From Myxococcota bacterium (lineage in GTDB: Bacteria > Myxococcota_A > Polyangia > Palsa-1104 > JAEUJZ01): a DNA stretch of 39,094 bases. The stretch is taken from contig JANWXW010000025.1 of the NCBI GenBank assembly GCA_025057315.1, forward strand, positions 1-39,094, in the 5' to 3' direction. Made by a program: the position numbers and the translations under genes. The notes beneath the pieces were generated by a model. That model was not told where the DNA came from and did not search any database. It saw nothing but the letters and a program-made list of their open reading frames with translations. Positions 25,363-33,884 of the stretch are shown here, piece by piece; position 1 is the first letter of the stretch, and every line of letters begins with the position of its first letter.

Positions 25363-27260
25363 GGTCGCGCGCTCCAGCGCGGCAGGGCGCGCAGCCACAC
25401 CTCCAGCGTAAGCAGAGCCCACAGCCGGTGGCTATGATCGGCCACCCGATCCAGGTGCTGCTCCAGGTAGCGACGCACAGCTGTCTGCTGGAGGTATTCA
25501 TAAATGCGCGCACCAGGGGCCAAATGATCGGCAATGTAACTTCTCAATGTTTGGCGAAACCAGCTGCCCAGCGGCACGCCAAAGCCCATCTTGCCCCGGC
25601 GGTGGACCTCAGGGGGCAGCACATCGGCAAAGGCATCCAGCAGCACACGCTTCATGTGCATACCCTGCCGTCGGTAGCCATCCGGCAGGCTGCTGGCATA
25701 CTCGATGAGATCTACGGCCAGAAACGGCGTCCGGGTCTCCAGCCCGTGCCCCATGGCCGTCCGGTCCACCTTGATGAGCAGGTCATAGGGGAGATACGTC
25801 ACGAAGTTGTGTTGCAGCACGCGCCCCAACGGGCTGCCCTCCGGATGGGCCGCGAACACGGATTCCTGGAAGGACAGCGGCTCGCCCAACTCGAGCCGTT
25901 CGTGCCACTCGGGTCGGAGGAGCTGGGGCAGATCGGCGAGGAAGAGGGCATTCCAGCGCGCCACCCGCTCCGGCAACGGCAAGGCCGCGGCCACCAGGAA
26001 CCGCAGACCGCGCGACCACAGCGAACGCTCCGATGCCCCACCAGGCAGCCGGCTGGCGAGCATGCCCAGCGCCTGCAGCAGTGTGCGCGGGACTCGCTCT
26101 GCGGCTTCGGCCGCGATGAGCCGGGGGTAGCCGCAGAAGAGTTCATCGCCGCCATCACCGGTCAGGGCCACCGTCACGTGTTCGCGGGCGAGCCGGGCCA
26201 CGATGTAGGTCGGGATGGCGGAGGAGTCGCCAAAGGGCCCATCATGCAGCCAGACCAGTTCCTCCGTCAGGCGAGCCAGATCCAGCGTCTGGGGGGAGAC
26301 GATCAGCTCGGTGTGCTCGGTCCCGCACGAGTCGGCCACGGCGCGGGCAAAGCGGGTCTCGTCAAAGCGCGGCTCGTCGGCGAACCCAATGGAAAAAGTC
26401 TTGACCGGCCGGTGCAGGATGCGTCCCAGGATGCTGATGATGATCGAGCTGTCGATGCCGCCCGACAGAAAGGCCCCGAGGGGGACGTCGGACTCGAGGC
26501 GGGACCTGACCGCCTCTGTCATCAGGTACCTGACCTGCTCCCGGGCCACCGTGGACAGGGTGGCAGATGGCTCCTGGGCGAACCGGGCCTGCCAGTAGCG
26601 CCGCATCCTCGGCGGGCGGCCAGGCTCGACGATCAGCATGCAGCCGGGGGGAAGCTGCTCGATGCCCTCATAGAGCGTGTGGGGCGCCGGCAGGTAGCCA
26701 AAGCTGAGGAGAAACGGCAGGCCCTGGGGCCGGATCGTCGCCGGCGTGCCAAGCGGGAACAAAGCCTTGATCTCGGAGGCAAAGCGCAGGACTCCCGTGG
26801 CGGGATCATGGTGGTAATAGAGCGGCTTTTCACCAGCCCGATCCCGGCATAGCACCAGACGCTGGCGGGGCTCGTCCCAGATCGCAAAGGCAAACATGCC
26901 ATCCAGACGCTGCGGCAGCTCATCGCCCCACTCCTCGTATCCATACACCAGCACTTCGGTATCGCAGCGCGATCGGAAACGATGGCCTCGCGCAGACAAC
27001 TCGGCGCGCAGCGCGCGGTGGTTGTAGATCTCGCCATTGTAAGTCACCCAGATTGTTCCGCGCTCGTTGCGCATTGGCTGAGAGCCGGCCTCGCTCAGGT
27101 CGATGACCCGGAGCCGGGTGTGGCCCAGCACCGCATGGCCACTGCGGAACATGCCCTCTGCATCGGGGCCTCTGTGGCGCAGGGCTAAGATGGCACCGCG
27201 CAGGGCCTCATCGCTAGGCAAGGTCGGAGGGGGACCCACGGAGCCAAGGATGCCGCACAT
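25356..27260 (-). CDS. asnB: Asparagine synthase (glutamine-hydrolysing), probably a glycan-modifying amidotransferase
   Basis: 634 aa. Cys2 in MCGILG is the glutaminase nucleophile; the N-terminal Ntn domain runs to about 215 with the usual RGPDAEG and YNGEIYNHRALR motifs. The ATP-pyrophosphatase domain has the PP-loop LSGGIDSSIIIS (about 266) and GDGGDELFCGYPR. GAGG lies 8 nt before the ATG. Free-standing AsnB makes asparagine, but AsnB paralogues inside glycan loci (for example WbpS in Pseudomonas) amidate uronic acids. Its place among glycosyltransferase genes, overlapping one and 32 nt from another, favours the latter; this is inference. Confidence 0.93.
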   Translation of the reverse strand: MCGILGSVGPPPTLPSDEALRGAILALRHRGPDAEGMFRSGHAVLGHTRLRVIDLSEAGSQPMRNERGTIWVTYNGEIYNHRALRAELSARGHRFRSRCDTEVLVYGYEEWGDELPQRLDGMFAFAIWDEPRQRLVLCRDRAGEKPLYYHHDPATGVLRFASEIKALFPLGTPATIRPQGLPFLLSFGYLPAPHTLYEGIEQLPPGCMLIVEPGRPPRMRRYWQARFAQEPSATLSTVAREQVRYLMTEAVRSRLESDVPLGAFLSGGIDSSIIISILGRILHRPVKTFSIGFADEPRFDETRFARAVADSCGTEHTELIVSPQTLDLARLTEELVWLHDGPFGDSSAIPTYIVARLAREHVTVALTGDGGDELFCGYPRLIAAEAAERVPRTLLQALGMLASRLPGGASERSLWSRGLRFLVAAALPLPERVARWNALFLADLPQLLRPEWHERLELGEPLSFQESVFAAHPEGSPLGRVLQHNFVTYLPYDLLIKVDRTAMGHGLETRTPFLAVDLIEYASSLPDGYRRQGMHMKRVLLDAFADVLPPEVHRRGKMGFGVPLGSWFRQTLRSYIADHLAPGARIYEYLQQTAVRRYLEQHLDRVADHSHRLWALLTLEVWLRALPRWSARPC

Positions 27261-27292
27261 GATGGGACCTCAACACAAATAGAAGCCAGGGA

Positions 27293-28513
27293 TTATGCCA
27301 GCCCTGCATACAGGGCGCGGTAGCGTGGCACGCCCACCGCAGAGAGGGAAAAGTGGCGCAGCGCGGTCGCCCGGGCCAGCTGTCTTGCCTCGGGTCCATG
27401 CCACCGGTCTAGGAGCTCATCGGCCAGCAGGCGAACCTGCAGCGGGTCGGTTGGCACCAGGGGCAGGAGCCCCGGACCACGCAAAAACTCGGCATCGCCG
27501 ATGCCCGCACGGACAACCGTAGGCAGCCCCACCGCCAGGCACTCGGCGATCTTGGTCGGCGAGGTCGCAATGGAGGAGCGGCTGTCGCGGAGCAGCGCGA
27601 CGGCCCAGTCGGCCGCATTGAGCCAGCTGGGCACCTCTGGTGGTGCGGCGCTGACCACATGCAGGGCCGAGGCGCAACCCAGACGGGCAGCGGCATCGCG
27701 GACCCCTGCGCTGTCTGCTCGAGACAGCAGCAGGAACCGAGCATCGGCTCGCCGGCGCAACGCGGCTAGCAGCCGCAGGGCGCCCTCTAGGTCATAGCGA
27801 GCCTGCGAGCCCGAAAAGCACAGGAGCGGCTGATCCGGGCGGAGGCCGAGTTCGGCCCGGCGGCGCTGGCGAGCGTCCTGATCTGGACGAAAGCGATCTG
27901 GATCCACGCAGCAGGGGATGACGAACACATCCTGCGGACGATGGCCTAGCAGCCCACCCGGGCCGCACAGCTCCTGGCGCATGGCTTCCGTGAGCACCAC
28001 GACCCGATCTGCACGGCGGAGCAGGTGACGCTCCGCCTCCTCGGTCAGCAGGTGGCGTAGCTCGCCGCGCCGCCAGTGACCCATGTCCACATACTCCTGG
28101 GCCAGCAGGCCACGGCAGTCAAAGATGGTACGCACCCCGGGCCACAGGTGGCGCAGGGCCTGGGCGACCGCACCAGGAAGATGGCTACGCGCGTGGATGA
28201 TGCGGATGGTGCCGCGCCGCTGGACGAGCCTGGCCAGTGCGGTGGTCATCATTGCGGCGCAGTCGCGCAGCTTGGCGCCCAGGTCATGCGCGGGCCGGCG
28301 GCGAAGCGCCGTGTAGCAGATGCCCTGGGCCACCAGGCTGCCCTGGAGCCTGCGGATCGTATCCTCTGGCGTCTCTGGCGGCTCGCATGCCACCAGATCG
28401 AAGCGGATGCCGGACCCGGCCAGGCCACGCAGGTAGGGGAGCACCTGGCTTTGACCCAGGGCCTCGCTCATGCCCGTGTGGGAGAGAAACAGCGCTGCCA
28501 GCTCGACCGCCAT
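27293..28513 (-). CDS. GT4-family glycosyltransferase
   Basis: 406 aa from the ATG at 28513, which shares one base with the upstream stop (TGATG). The N-terminus ALFLSHTGMSEALGQSQVLPYL is typical of GT4 enzymes with an acceptor loop (SEALGQSQV). RADRVVVLTEAM, IPCCVDPDRF and PTKIAECLAVGLPTV (containing the donor-binding Glu) follow in the usual order. The family length is normal. It lies between another GT4 gene and asnB. Donor sugar unknown. Confidence 0.87.
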   Translation of the reverse strand: MAVELAALFLSHTGMSEALGQSQVLPYLRGLAGSGIRFDLVACEPPETPEDTIRRLQGSLVAQGICYTALRRRPAHDLGAKLRDCAAMMTTALARLVQRRGTIRIIHARSHLPGAVAQALRHLWPGVRTIFDCRGLLAQEYVDMGHWRRGELRHLLTEEAERHLLRRADRVVVLTEAMRQELCGPGGLLGHRPQDVFVIPCCVDPDRFRPDQDARQRRRAELGLRPDQPLLCFSGSQARYDLEGALRLLAALRRRADARFLLLSRADSAGVRDAAARLGCASALHVVSAAPPEVPSWLNAADWAVALLRDSRSSIATSPTKIAECLAVGLPTVVRAGIGDAEFLRGPGLLPLVPTDPLQVRLLADELLDRWHGPEARQLARATALRHFSLSAVGVPRYRALYAGLA

Positions 28514-29805
28514 CAATCTCCTCTGAAACCGCGTGTGGCCCGGAGCCAGTCCCCGAGGCCGGGTCCCCTGTCCCAAGGGCTGCGACGGGCCTCGCGTTGG
28601 AAGAGGGCGTCCAGGGTCTGCGCCACCGCCCGTGCATCGTAGTGGGCCACGGTGTGCTGCCGGGCCGCCTCGGCGAGGCGATGGGCCACCTGGGGCTGAC
28701 CCAAATGAGACAGGATCGCCTCGCCCCAGGCCCTTGGCTCGGGCGGCACCAGCAGGGCCAGCCGCCCCCCGTCGGAAACCTCACGATGAGGTGGAATGTC
28801 AGACAGGATGCAGGGCACACCGCAGGCCATTGCCTCCAGCACGGCGAGCGGCATGCCCTCGAACCGGGAGGCAAACACGAACAGGTCGGCGGTCCACAGG
28901 TACCGCTCCACATCGGCCTGCTGGCCTAGGAAGCGTACCGCGCCAGCTGCACCGCAGCGCGCTGCCAGGCGACCCAGCGCATCCCGATCGGGGCCGATGC
29001 CCAGGAGCCACAGCTGCGCTCGCGGGACCTGCCGCAGCACGTGGGGCATGGCATGGATGAGAATATCATTGCCCTTTCCCTTGTTCATCTTGCCGACCGA
29101 GACCAGGATTTGGTCACCTGCTCTGACGCCCATCTCTTCCCTCAGTCGCAACCGGGCTGCCGGTGGCAGCGGGTGGAAGCGGTCCAGATCGACCGAGTTG
29201 GGCACCACAACCACCCGCTCCTTTGGTAGCCAAAGCCGCTTGCAGATCTGTGTGCCCGAGAATCGGCTCGCAGCAACAAACCGCCTGAGGAACAGGTGAG
29301 CGGTCAGTGCGTCCAGGGTGCGCCGCCACAGGTGGGTCTTCATCCGGCCCGCGAAGCTGTAGGTGGCCAGGGTCTCTGGTTCATAGGCGGAGGTCTGCAC
29401 AGCAGATAGCACGGGGACGCGGGCGAGGCTGCCGCCGATCCGGCCCAGGATGTCAGCGAGCCAGATCTGGGTGAAGAGAAGGTGGAAGGCCCCCCGCTCG
29501 AGCTCGATCTGTATCTGCCGGATGAGGCGCGCAATGTCGAGTCGTCCGCCCATCTGGAGGCAACGTACGGGGATCCCGGCCCGTGCCAGCGTCTGGACGT
29601 AATCATCGGGCGGGTGCAGGTAGCATACGGCGTGCTCACCGCGCGGCAGATGGAGCAGGACGTTGACCAGGTTGCGTTCGGCACCGCCCCGTCCGAGCGT
29701 CTCGATAAGGTGCAGCACCCGCAGGCGCCGGCGGGCCGGAGCAGCTCCCAGACCCACGGACGCCCAGAAGGATGGTGCCGGCAGCTCGTGGTTCATCCAC
29801 ATCAT
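28513..29805 (-). CDS. GT4-family glycosyltransferase
   Basis: 430 aa from the ATG at 29805; GGGAGA lies just upstream and the ATG overlaps the flippase stop (ATGA). RVLHLIETLGRGGAERNLVNVL is the N-terminal Gly-rich motif (LGRGGAERN), VVVPNSVDLDRF and ILVSVGKMNKGKGNDILI begin the donor domain, and SRFEGMPLAVLEAMACGVPCI has the E-x7-E motif. The longer open frame upstream (to 29991) overlaps the flippase gene and is not family-like. Sugar specificity cannot be read. Confidence 0.89.
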   Translation of the reverse strand: MMWMNHELPAPSFWASVGLGAAPARRRLRVLHLIETLGRGGAERNLVNVLLHLPRGEHAVCYLHPPDDYVQTLARAGIPVRCLQMGGRLDIARLIRQIQIELERGAFHLLFTQIWLADILGRIGGSLARVPVLSAVQTSAYEPETLATYSFAGRMKTHLWRRTLDALTAHLFLRRFVAASRFSGTQICKRLWLPKERVVVVPNSVDLDRFHPLPPAARLRLREEMGVRAGDQILVSVGKMNKGKGNDILIHAMPHVLRQVPRAQLWLLGIGPDRDALGRLAARCGAAGAVRFLGQQADVERYLWTADLFVFASRFEGMPLAVLEAMACGVPCILSDIPPHREVSDGGRLALLVPPEPRAWGEAILSHLGQPQVAHRLAEAARQHTVAHYDARAVAQTLDALFQREARRSPWDRGPGLGDWLRATRGFRGD

Positions 29806-31319
29806 GCACTCTCCCTGACCGCGGCCACGACGCGGGGAGCAAGATGGAGACGGCTGCGCAACAGCGACCGATCCTCCTCCTCCAGGTACAGCAAGGAGGT
29901 GATCAGCCAGCCGAGGCAGACACCAGCCATGCCGGCTCCGAGCACCGCGACCAGCCCCTTCGGCTGCCAGGGGCCGAGCAGCAGGGCGCATAAGGGGAGC
30001 AGAAGCACCAGCCGCGCCCCACGCTCGAGCAGCCCTCTATAGTAGTCGGCGACCCGCAGCTGGAGCGCCCGGCACACGGCCACTGGTGTGAGGAGCCCGT
30101 CGCACAGGGCGATTGCCAGGGCGCAGCCGAGCGCCGCTCCCGGCGTGGAGCCTAGGCGGATGCCCAGGTAGACGGCGCCCGGGCAGGCGATGCCCAGGAC
30201 CAGCTTGATAAGCCCATAGGACCGCCGTCCGCCCACTGCATACGCCCCGATGTCGGTACCGAATGAGACCAGCTGTGCCAGCAGCGCCACACCAAGCAGG
30301 TGCAGGAGCAGGACACTTTGGGTCATGGCCGGCCCCAGCCATGCGATAAGCAGGCCTTCGCCCAGCGTAAGCAGCATGAGCAGGGGCGGCAGCCCGAGCG
30401 CGATCCCCAGCCGGCCGGCGCGGACCAGGGCAGCGCGCACCAGCTCGCGATTGGCAGCGCAGGCGGCCGCCACTGGAGGCACCATCACCATGCCCATCTG
30501 CCCCACCAGCATGAAGAACAGCATCGCCAGCCGCTCGGCCGGTGCATAGGCCGAGACCGCCTCGGGCCCGACCCATCGCTGGATGAGCGGCAACGGGGCC
30601 CCGCGGAGCAGCTGCTGACCGACACAGATGACCAGGACCGAGCTGCAGTAGCGCAGCAGATGCCGCGCCAGCTCCAGCGATGGCGCAGCCAGCCGCACCG
30701 ACACCGGCACGATGCGCCGTGCCAGCCATGCGAGCACCAGCCCCGTGGCAACGTCTGCGCACAGCCCCGCCGCAGCGAGCGACAGGAAGCCACCCCCTTG
30801 ACGCAGGAGCGCGATGACCAGCACCGCGTACAGCAGGTGCCGGCTGATGGTGACAAGCGCAATGAGATCCGTGCGGCCCCCGCCAAAGACCATTCCCCGC
30901 CACACGCCCAGCACGAACGAGGCCGCGATGTTCAGGCTCAACAGCAGCATAGCAAGCTGCCCCTGCCGGAGCAGGTCCGGTGGAATGCGCAGCAAGGGAC
31001 CCAGCAGCCGGCTGCCGACCAGCCCGGCGATGAACACCAGGGCGGCCAGGCCCAGATAGAGTGCGAGCGCAGTGGACAGCAGCTGCTCCTGACGTGCGCG
31101 GTCGCGCAGGGCGGTATGGGTCGCGGTGTACTTGTTGATTGCCGCGCCCAGCCCAAGCTCGAGCAGGGTCAAGTAGCCGCACAGAGAGCTGATGGCCAGC
31201 CATGTGCCCAGGGTGCGCAGGCCCAGGGCGCTAAGCTGCATTCGGTACAGCACGATGCTGAGCAGGACGCCCACCCCTACGGCCAGCCAGTTGAGCAGAA
31301 GCTTGGCTCCCAAATTCAT
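29802..31319 (-). CDS. Wzx-type polysaccharide flippase
   Basis: 505-aa integral membrane protein with about 14 hydrophobic segments, of the MOP superfamily. The N-terminal NWLAVGVGVLLSIVLYRMQLSALG and LGLGAAINKYTATH (helix with charged end) are usual for bacterial Wzx/PST proteins. It is expected to flip the undecaprenyl-linked repeat unit made by the neighbouring glycosyltransferases. It follows the BY-kinase after 18 nt and overlaps the next glycosyltransferase by 4 nt. The frame and length are normal. Confidence 0.87.
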   Translation of the reverse strand: MNLGAKLLLNWLAVGVGVLLSIVLYRMQLSALGLRTLGTWLAISSLCGYLTLLELGLGAAINKYTATHTALRDRARQEQLLSTALALYLGLAALVFIAGLVGSRLLGPLLRIPPDLLRQGQLAMLLLSLNIAASFVLGVWRGMVFGGGRTDLIALVTISRHLLYAVLVIALLRQGGGFLSLAAAGLCADVATGLVLAWLARRIVPVSVRLAAPSLELARHLLRYCSSVLVICVGQQLLRGAPLPLIQRWVGPEAVSAYAPAERLAMLFFMLVGQMGMVMVPPVAAACAANRELVRAALVRAGRLGIALGLPPLLMLLTLGEGLLIAWLGPAMTQSVLLLHLLGVALLAQLVSFGTDIGAYAVGGRRSYGLIKLVLGIACPGAVYLGIRLGSTPGAALGCALAIALCDGLLTPVAVCRALQLRVADYYRGLLERGARLVLLLPLCALLLGPWQPKGLVAVLGAGMAGVCLGWLITSLLYLEEEDRSLLRSRLHLAPRVVAAVRESA

Positions 31320-31337
31320 GGTTCCCCGCCGCGTCCC

Positions 31338-33647
31338 TCAGCTGGCCCGTCTGTGCTTTGTGGACTCCTCCTGGTCGCTGCCATAGGAGCCGTATTTGTA
31401 GTAACCTGATTTGTAGTAGTAGTAATAGGGATAGCCGTATCCTTTTCGCCGGCTGTCTAGGTCGAGATCGTTGAGCACCACGCCCAACATGTGGGCTGAC
31501 AGATCCTGAAGCTGTCGCAGGGCGCGTCGCAGCATATCGCGGGACGTCTTGTGGCTTTTGGCCACCAAGATGACCCCATCGGCCACCTGAGAGAGCACGA
31601 GCGCATCGGTGACAGCGCCAATCGGCGGTGAGTCGAAGATCACTTTGTCAAACGAGCGGCTCAACTCCTGAACAATCTGACGAAACCGTTCGGTCTGCAG
31701 CAGTTCCGCCGGGTTGGGCGGCATGGGGCCGCAGGGCAGAAAGTACAGGTTGGCTTCGCCGGTGGGCTGCACGGCATCCAGGGCAGAGACCTCGCCGGCG
31801 ATGGCCGTGGTCAGGCCGATGCCCCCGCTGGAGAGGCCGAAGACCTTGTGCAGCCGTGGGCGGCGCATGTCGGTGTCCACTAGGAGTACCCGGGTCCCTG
31901 ACTGGGCCATGGTCAGCGCCAGGCTGACCGAGGACATCGACTTGCCCTCCTGGGGACCGGCCGAGGTCACGAGCAGGGTCCGTGCCGGCTTGTCGGGCGA
32001 CATAAAGAGCAGGTTCGTCCGAATGACCCGGCAGCACTCCGCCACCGTGCTCTTGGGGTGACGAGCGATGAACAGGTCTTTGCGCGCCGGCTCCTCCCCA
32101 GGCTCGATGGCACCTTCTGGAAGGTGCGGGATCATGCCCAGAAATGGAATTCCCAGGACCTGTTCCAGGTCGTCCTGCGTCTTGACCGTCGTGTCAGATA
32201 GCTCCAGCAGGAACGCCAGGCCGATGGCCAGGACAATGGCCACACCGAGCGCTGTCAGCACAGCCTGTTTGGTGTTGGGGCCAATCGGCGCAGAAGGCAC
32301 CAAGGCCGCATCGAGCAACCGTACGTTGTTCGTCGGCAGCTTCGACGCCAGGCGGGACTCTGTCTCCCGCCCGCCGACCGTCTCAGCAATCTTTTTGAGG
32401 CGATCGAAGTTGAGCTTGAGCTTGTTATATTCAATGATTTTGGCTTGTAGCGCCAGCACCTCCTTGGTGGCCTCGGCAGCCAGCCGGCGGAGCTCCTGCT
32501 CCTGCTGCACCAGCATGTCATATTGGGTGAGTCCACCCTGGATGGCGAGGCGGATCTCCCGACGGAGCTCCTTCTGCAGGGTCGTCACCAGGTTCTCCTG
32601 GACGACCAGCTTGGGGTGCTTCTCCAGGTACTTGCTGCTAAGCTCTGCCCGGTCCTGGAGCGCCTTGATGTAGTCTGCCTTGAGCTTGCTGATGATGGCG
32701 CTTTCCTGCAGCACGGGCGGCAGATGTGCGAGCGGATCGCCCTCATCGCTGATCTCGCCGGCCCGGACCAGCCGATCGCGCAGCGGCCGGAGCGCAATCA
32801 GCTTCAGCCGAACCGTCTCCAGCTCGTCCGAGATGCGCCGCTGCTTTCGCATAAGATCGGTCTGCTGCTCGTCGAGGTTGAGCAAGTTGTGCTCACTTCT
32901 AAACTCCACCAGGGCCGCCTCTGCGTCCTCCAGCTGCTTCTGCAGCTGTGAGAACTCGCTGCCTAGCCACCCCGCGGCGCGCCCGGACTCAGAGATGCGC
33001 TGGTCCTTGTTGGTGGCGATGTAGGTGTTGGCATAGGTGTTGGCCACCAGTGCCACCAGCTCAGGGTTGCGCCCGACGGCAGTAAGCTCCACGACGCGGC
33101 TGTGGCGGCTGGCGCTCTGCACCGTGATCATGGCCTGCAAGGCGCCATGGGCTCCCTCGACCGAGAGCGGATTTTCGCAGTCTACCCCGGGCTTCACCAG
33201 CTGGATGGCGGGCACGCGGGCGCCGGAGCTCCGGTCCAGGAGGGTGTGGCGGCACAGCTCCACTGCCACCTGGCTGGCGACGCGCCGGCTGCGGATGATG
33301 CGAAACTGCGTTTCCATGTACTCATACGCGGACCACCATGACCCGTGCTCGAAGTCGACGATGTCTCGAAACTGGGGTCCTAGGTACTGGGGTGTGGCCG
33401 AGTCAAGCACCATGCTGGCCGTGGCCTGGTACTCCTTGGGCAGGCGGCGCACGTAGAGCCAGACCACAGTCGGCACCAGGCCCACAATGGCCACCACCAG
33501 CCAGAGCCGCTTGAGCAGCACATGGAGCACGTAGTTGGGATCAAAGGTAGTTTCGTGTACGGCACTTTGGGCCGCATGGGCCGGTGGTACGTGGTGGCCC
33601 ACGCTGCCCGGCAGCCCAGCATTGGGTACAAGTGGCGGATCAGCCAT
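31338..33647 (-). CDS. Wzc-like polysaccharide co-polymerase with BY-kinase domain
   Basis: 769 aa. It has a Wzz-type domain with TM1 at about 49-66, a long periplasmic coiled-coil region (about 200-430), and TM2 at about 462-483. The cytoplasmic tyrosine-kinase domain has Walker A in SAGPQEGKSMSS (about 560), Walker A' in VLLVDTDMRRP, and Walker B in VIFDSPPIGAVTD. The C-terminal tail has 11 Tyr in about 21 residues (GYGYPYYYYY and so on), the autophosphorylation cluster that controls oligomerisation and chain length in this family. The ATG at 33647 is chosen as the domain start; no clear Shine-Dalgarno exists. It heads the polysaccharide operon and is divergent from the NHL gene. Confidence 0.93.
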   Translation of the reverse strand: MADPPLVPNAGLPGSVGHHVPPAHAAQSAVHETTFDPNYVLHVLLKRLWLVVAIVGLVPTVVWLYVRRLPKEYQATASMVLDSATPQYLGPQFRDIVDFEHGSWWSAYEYMETQFRIIRSRRVASQVAVELCRHTLLDRSSGARVPAIQLVKPGVDCENPLSVEGAHGALQAMITVQSASRHSRVVELTAVGRNPELVALVANTYANTYIATNKDQRISESGRAAGWLGSEFSQLQKQLEDAEAALVEFRSEHNLLNLDEQQTDLMRKQRRISDELETVRLKLIALRPLRDRLVRAGEISDEGDPLAHLPPVLQESAIISKLKADYIKALQDRAELSSKYLEKHPKLVVQENLVTTLQKELRREIRLAIQGGLTQYDMLVQQEQELRRLAAEATKEVLALQAKIIEYNKLKLNFDRLKKIAETVGGRETESRLASKLPTNNVRLLDAALVPSAPIGPNTKQAVLTALGVAIVLAIGLAFLLELSDTTVKTQDDLEQVLGIPFLGMIPHLPEGAIEPGEEPARKDLFIARHPKSTVAECCRVIRTNLLFMSPDKPARTLLVTSAGPQEGKSMSSVSLALTMAQSGTRVLLVDTDMRRPRLHKVFGLSSGGIGLTTAIAGEVSALDAVQPTGEANLYFLPCGPMPPNPAELLQTERFRQIVQELSRSFDKVIFDSPPIGAVTDALVLSQVADGVILVAKSHKTSRDMLRRALRQLQDLSAHMLGVVLNDLDLDSRRKGYGYPYYYYYKSGYYKYGSYGSDQEESTKHRRAS

Positions 33648-33660
33648 GGAACACAGTCCG

Positions 33661-33703
33661 TGTGTGAACCTGCATGCCTTATGCCGCGGGCTGGATTCAC
33701 ACA
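33661..33703. promoter_or_regulatory. 8-bp inverted repeat in the BY-kinase/NHL intergenic region
   Basis: TGTGTGAA (33661-33668) and TTCACACA (33696-33703), spacer 27 nt, begin 13 nt upstream of the BY-kinase ATG. It is a possible operator or leader hairpin for the polysaccharide operon. No convincing sigma-70 or sigma-54 promoter was found in the 237-bp gap. Confidence 0.35.
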
Positions 33704-33884
33704 ACACCCTCTGCGATGTATGTGGCATGCCGGGCTTGTGTTGCAGATGATGCGCACATGGGTGTTTGCGGCGTGCAAGCCATGCGCTGCGAAATGACGA
33801 GGCCGCGGTACCAAAGGGCCGCGGGCCCACGTGTCAGCAGATGCTCTTGCAATTCTTCTTCCCCGCCCCATGTTGCTCTGCATG

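Noticed and set aside
33721..33760. Sigma-54 promoter from TGGCATG and TTGCA
   Set aside because: The GG-to-GC spacing is 17 nt, not the required 10.
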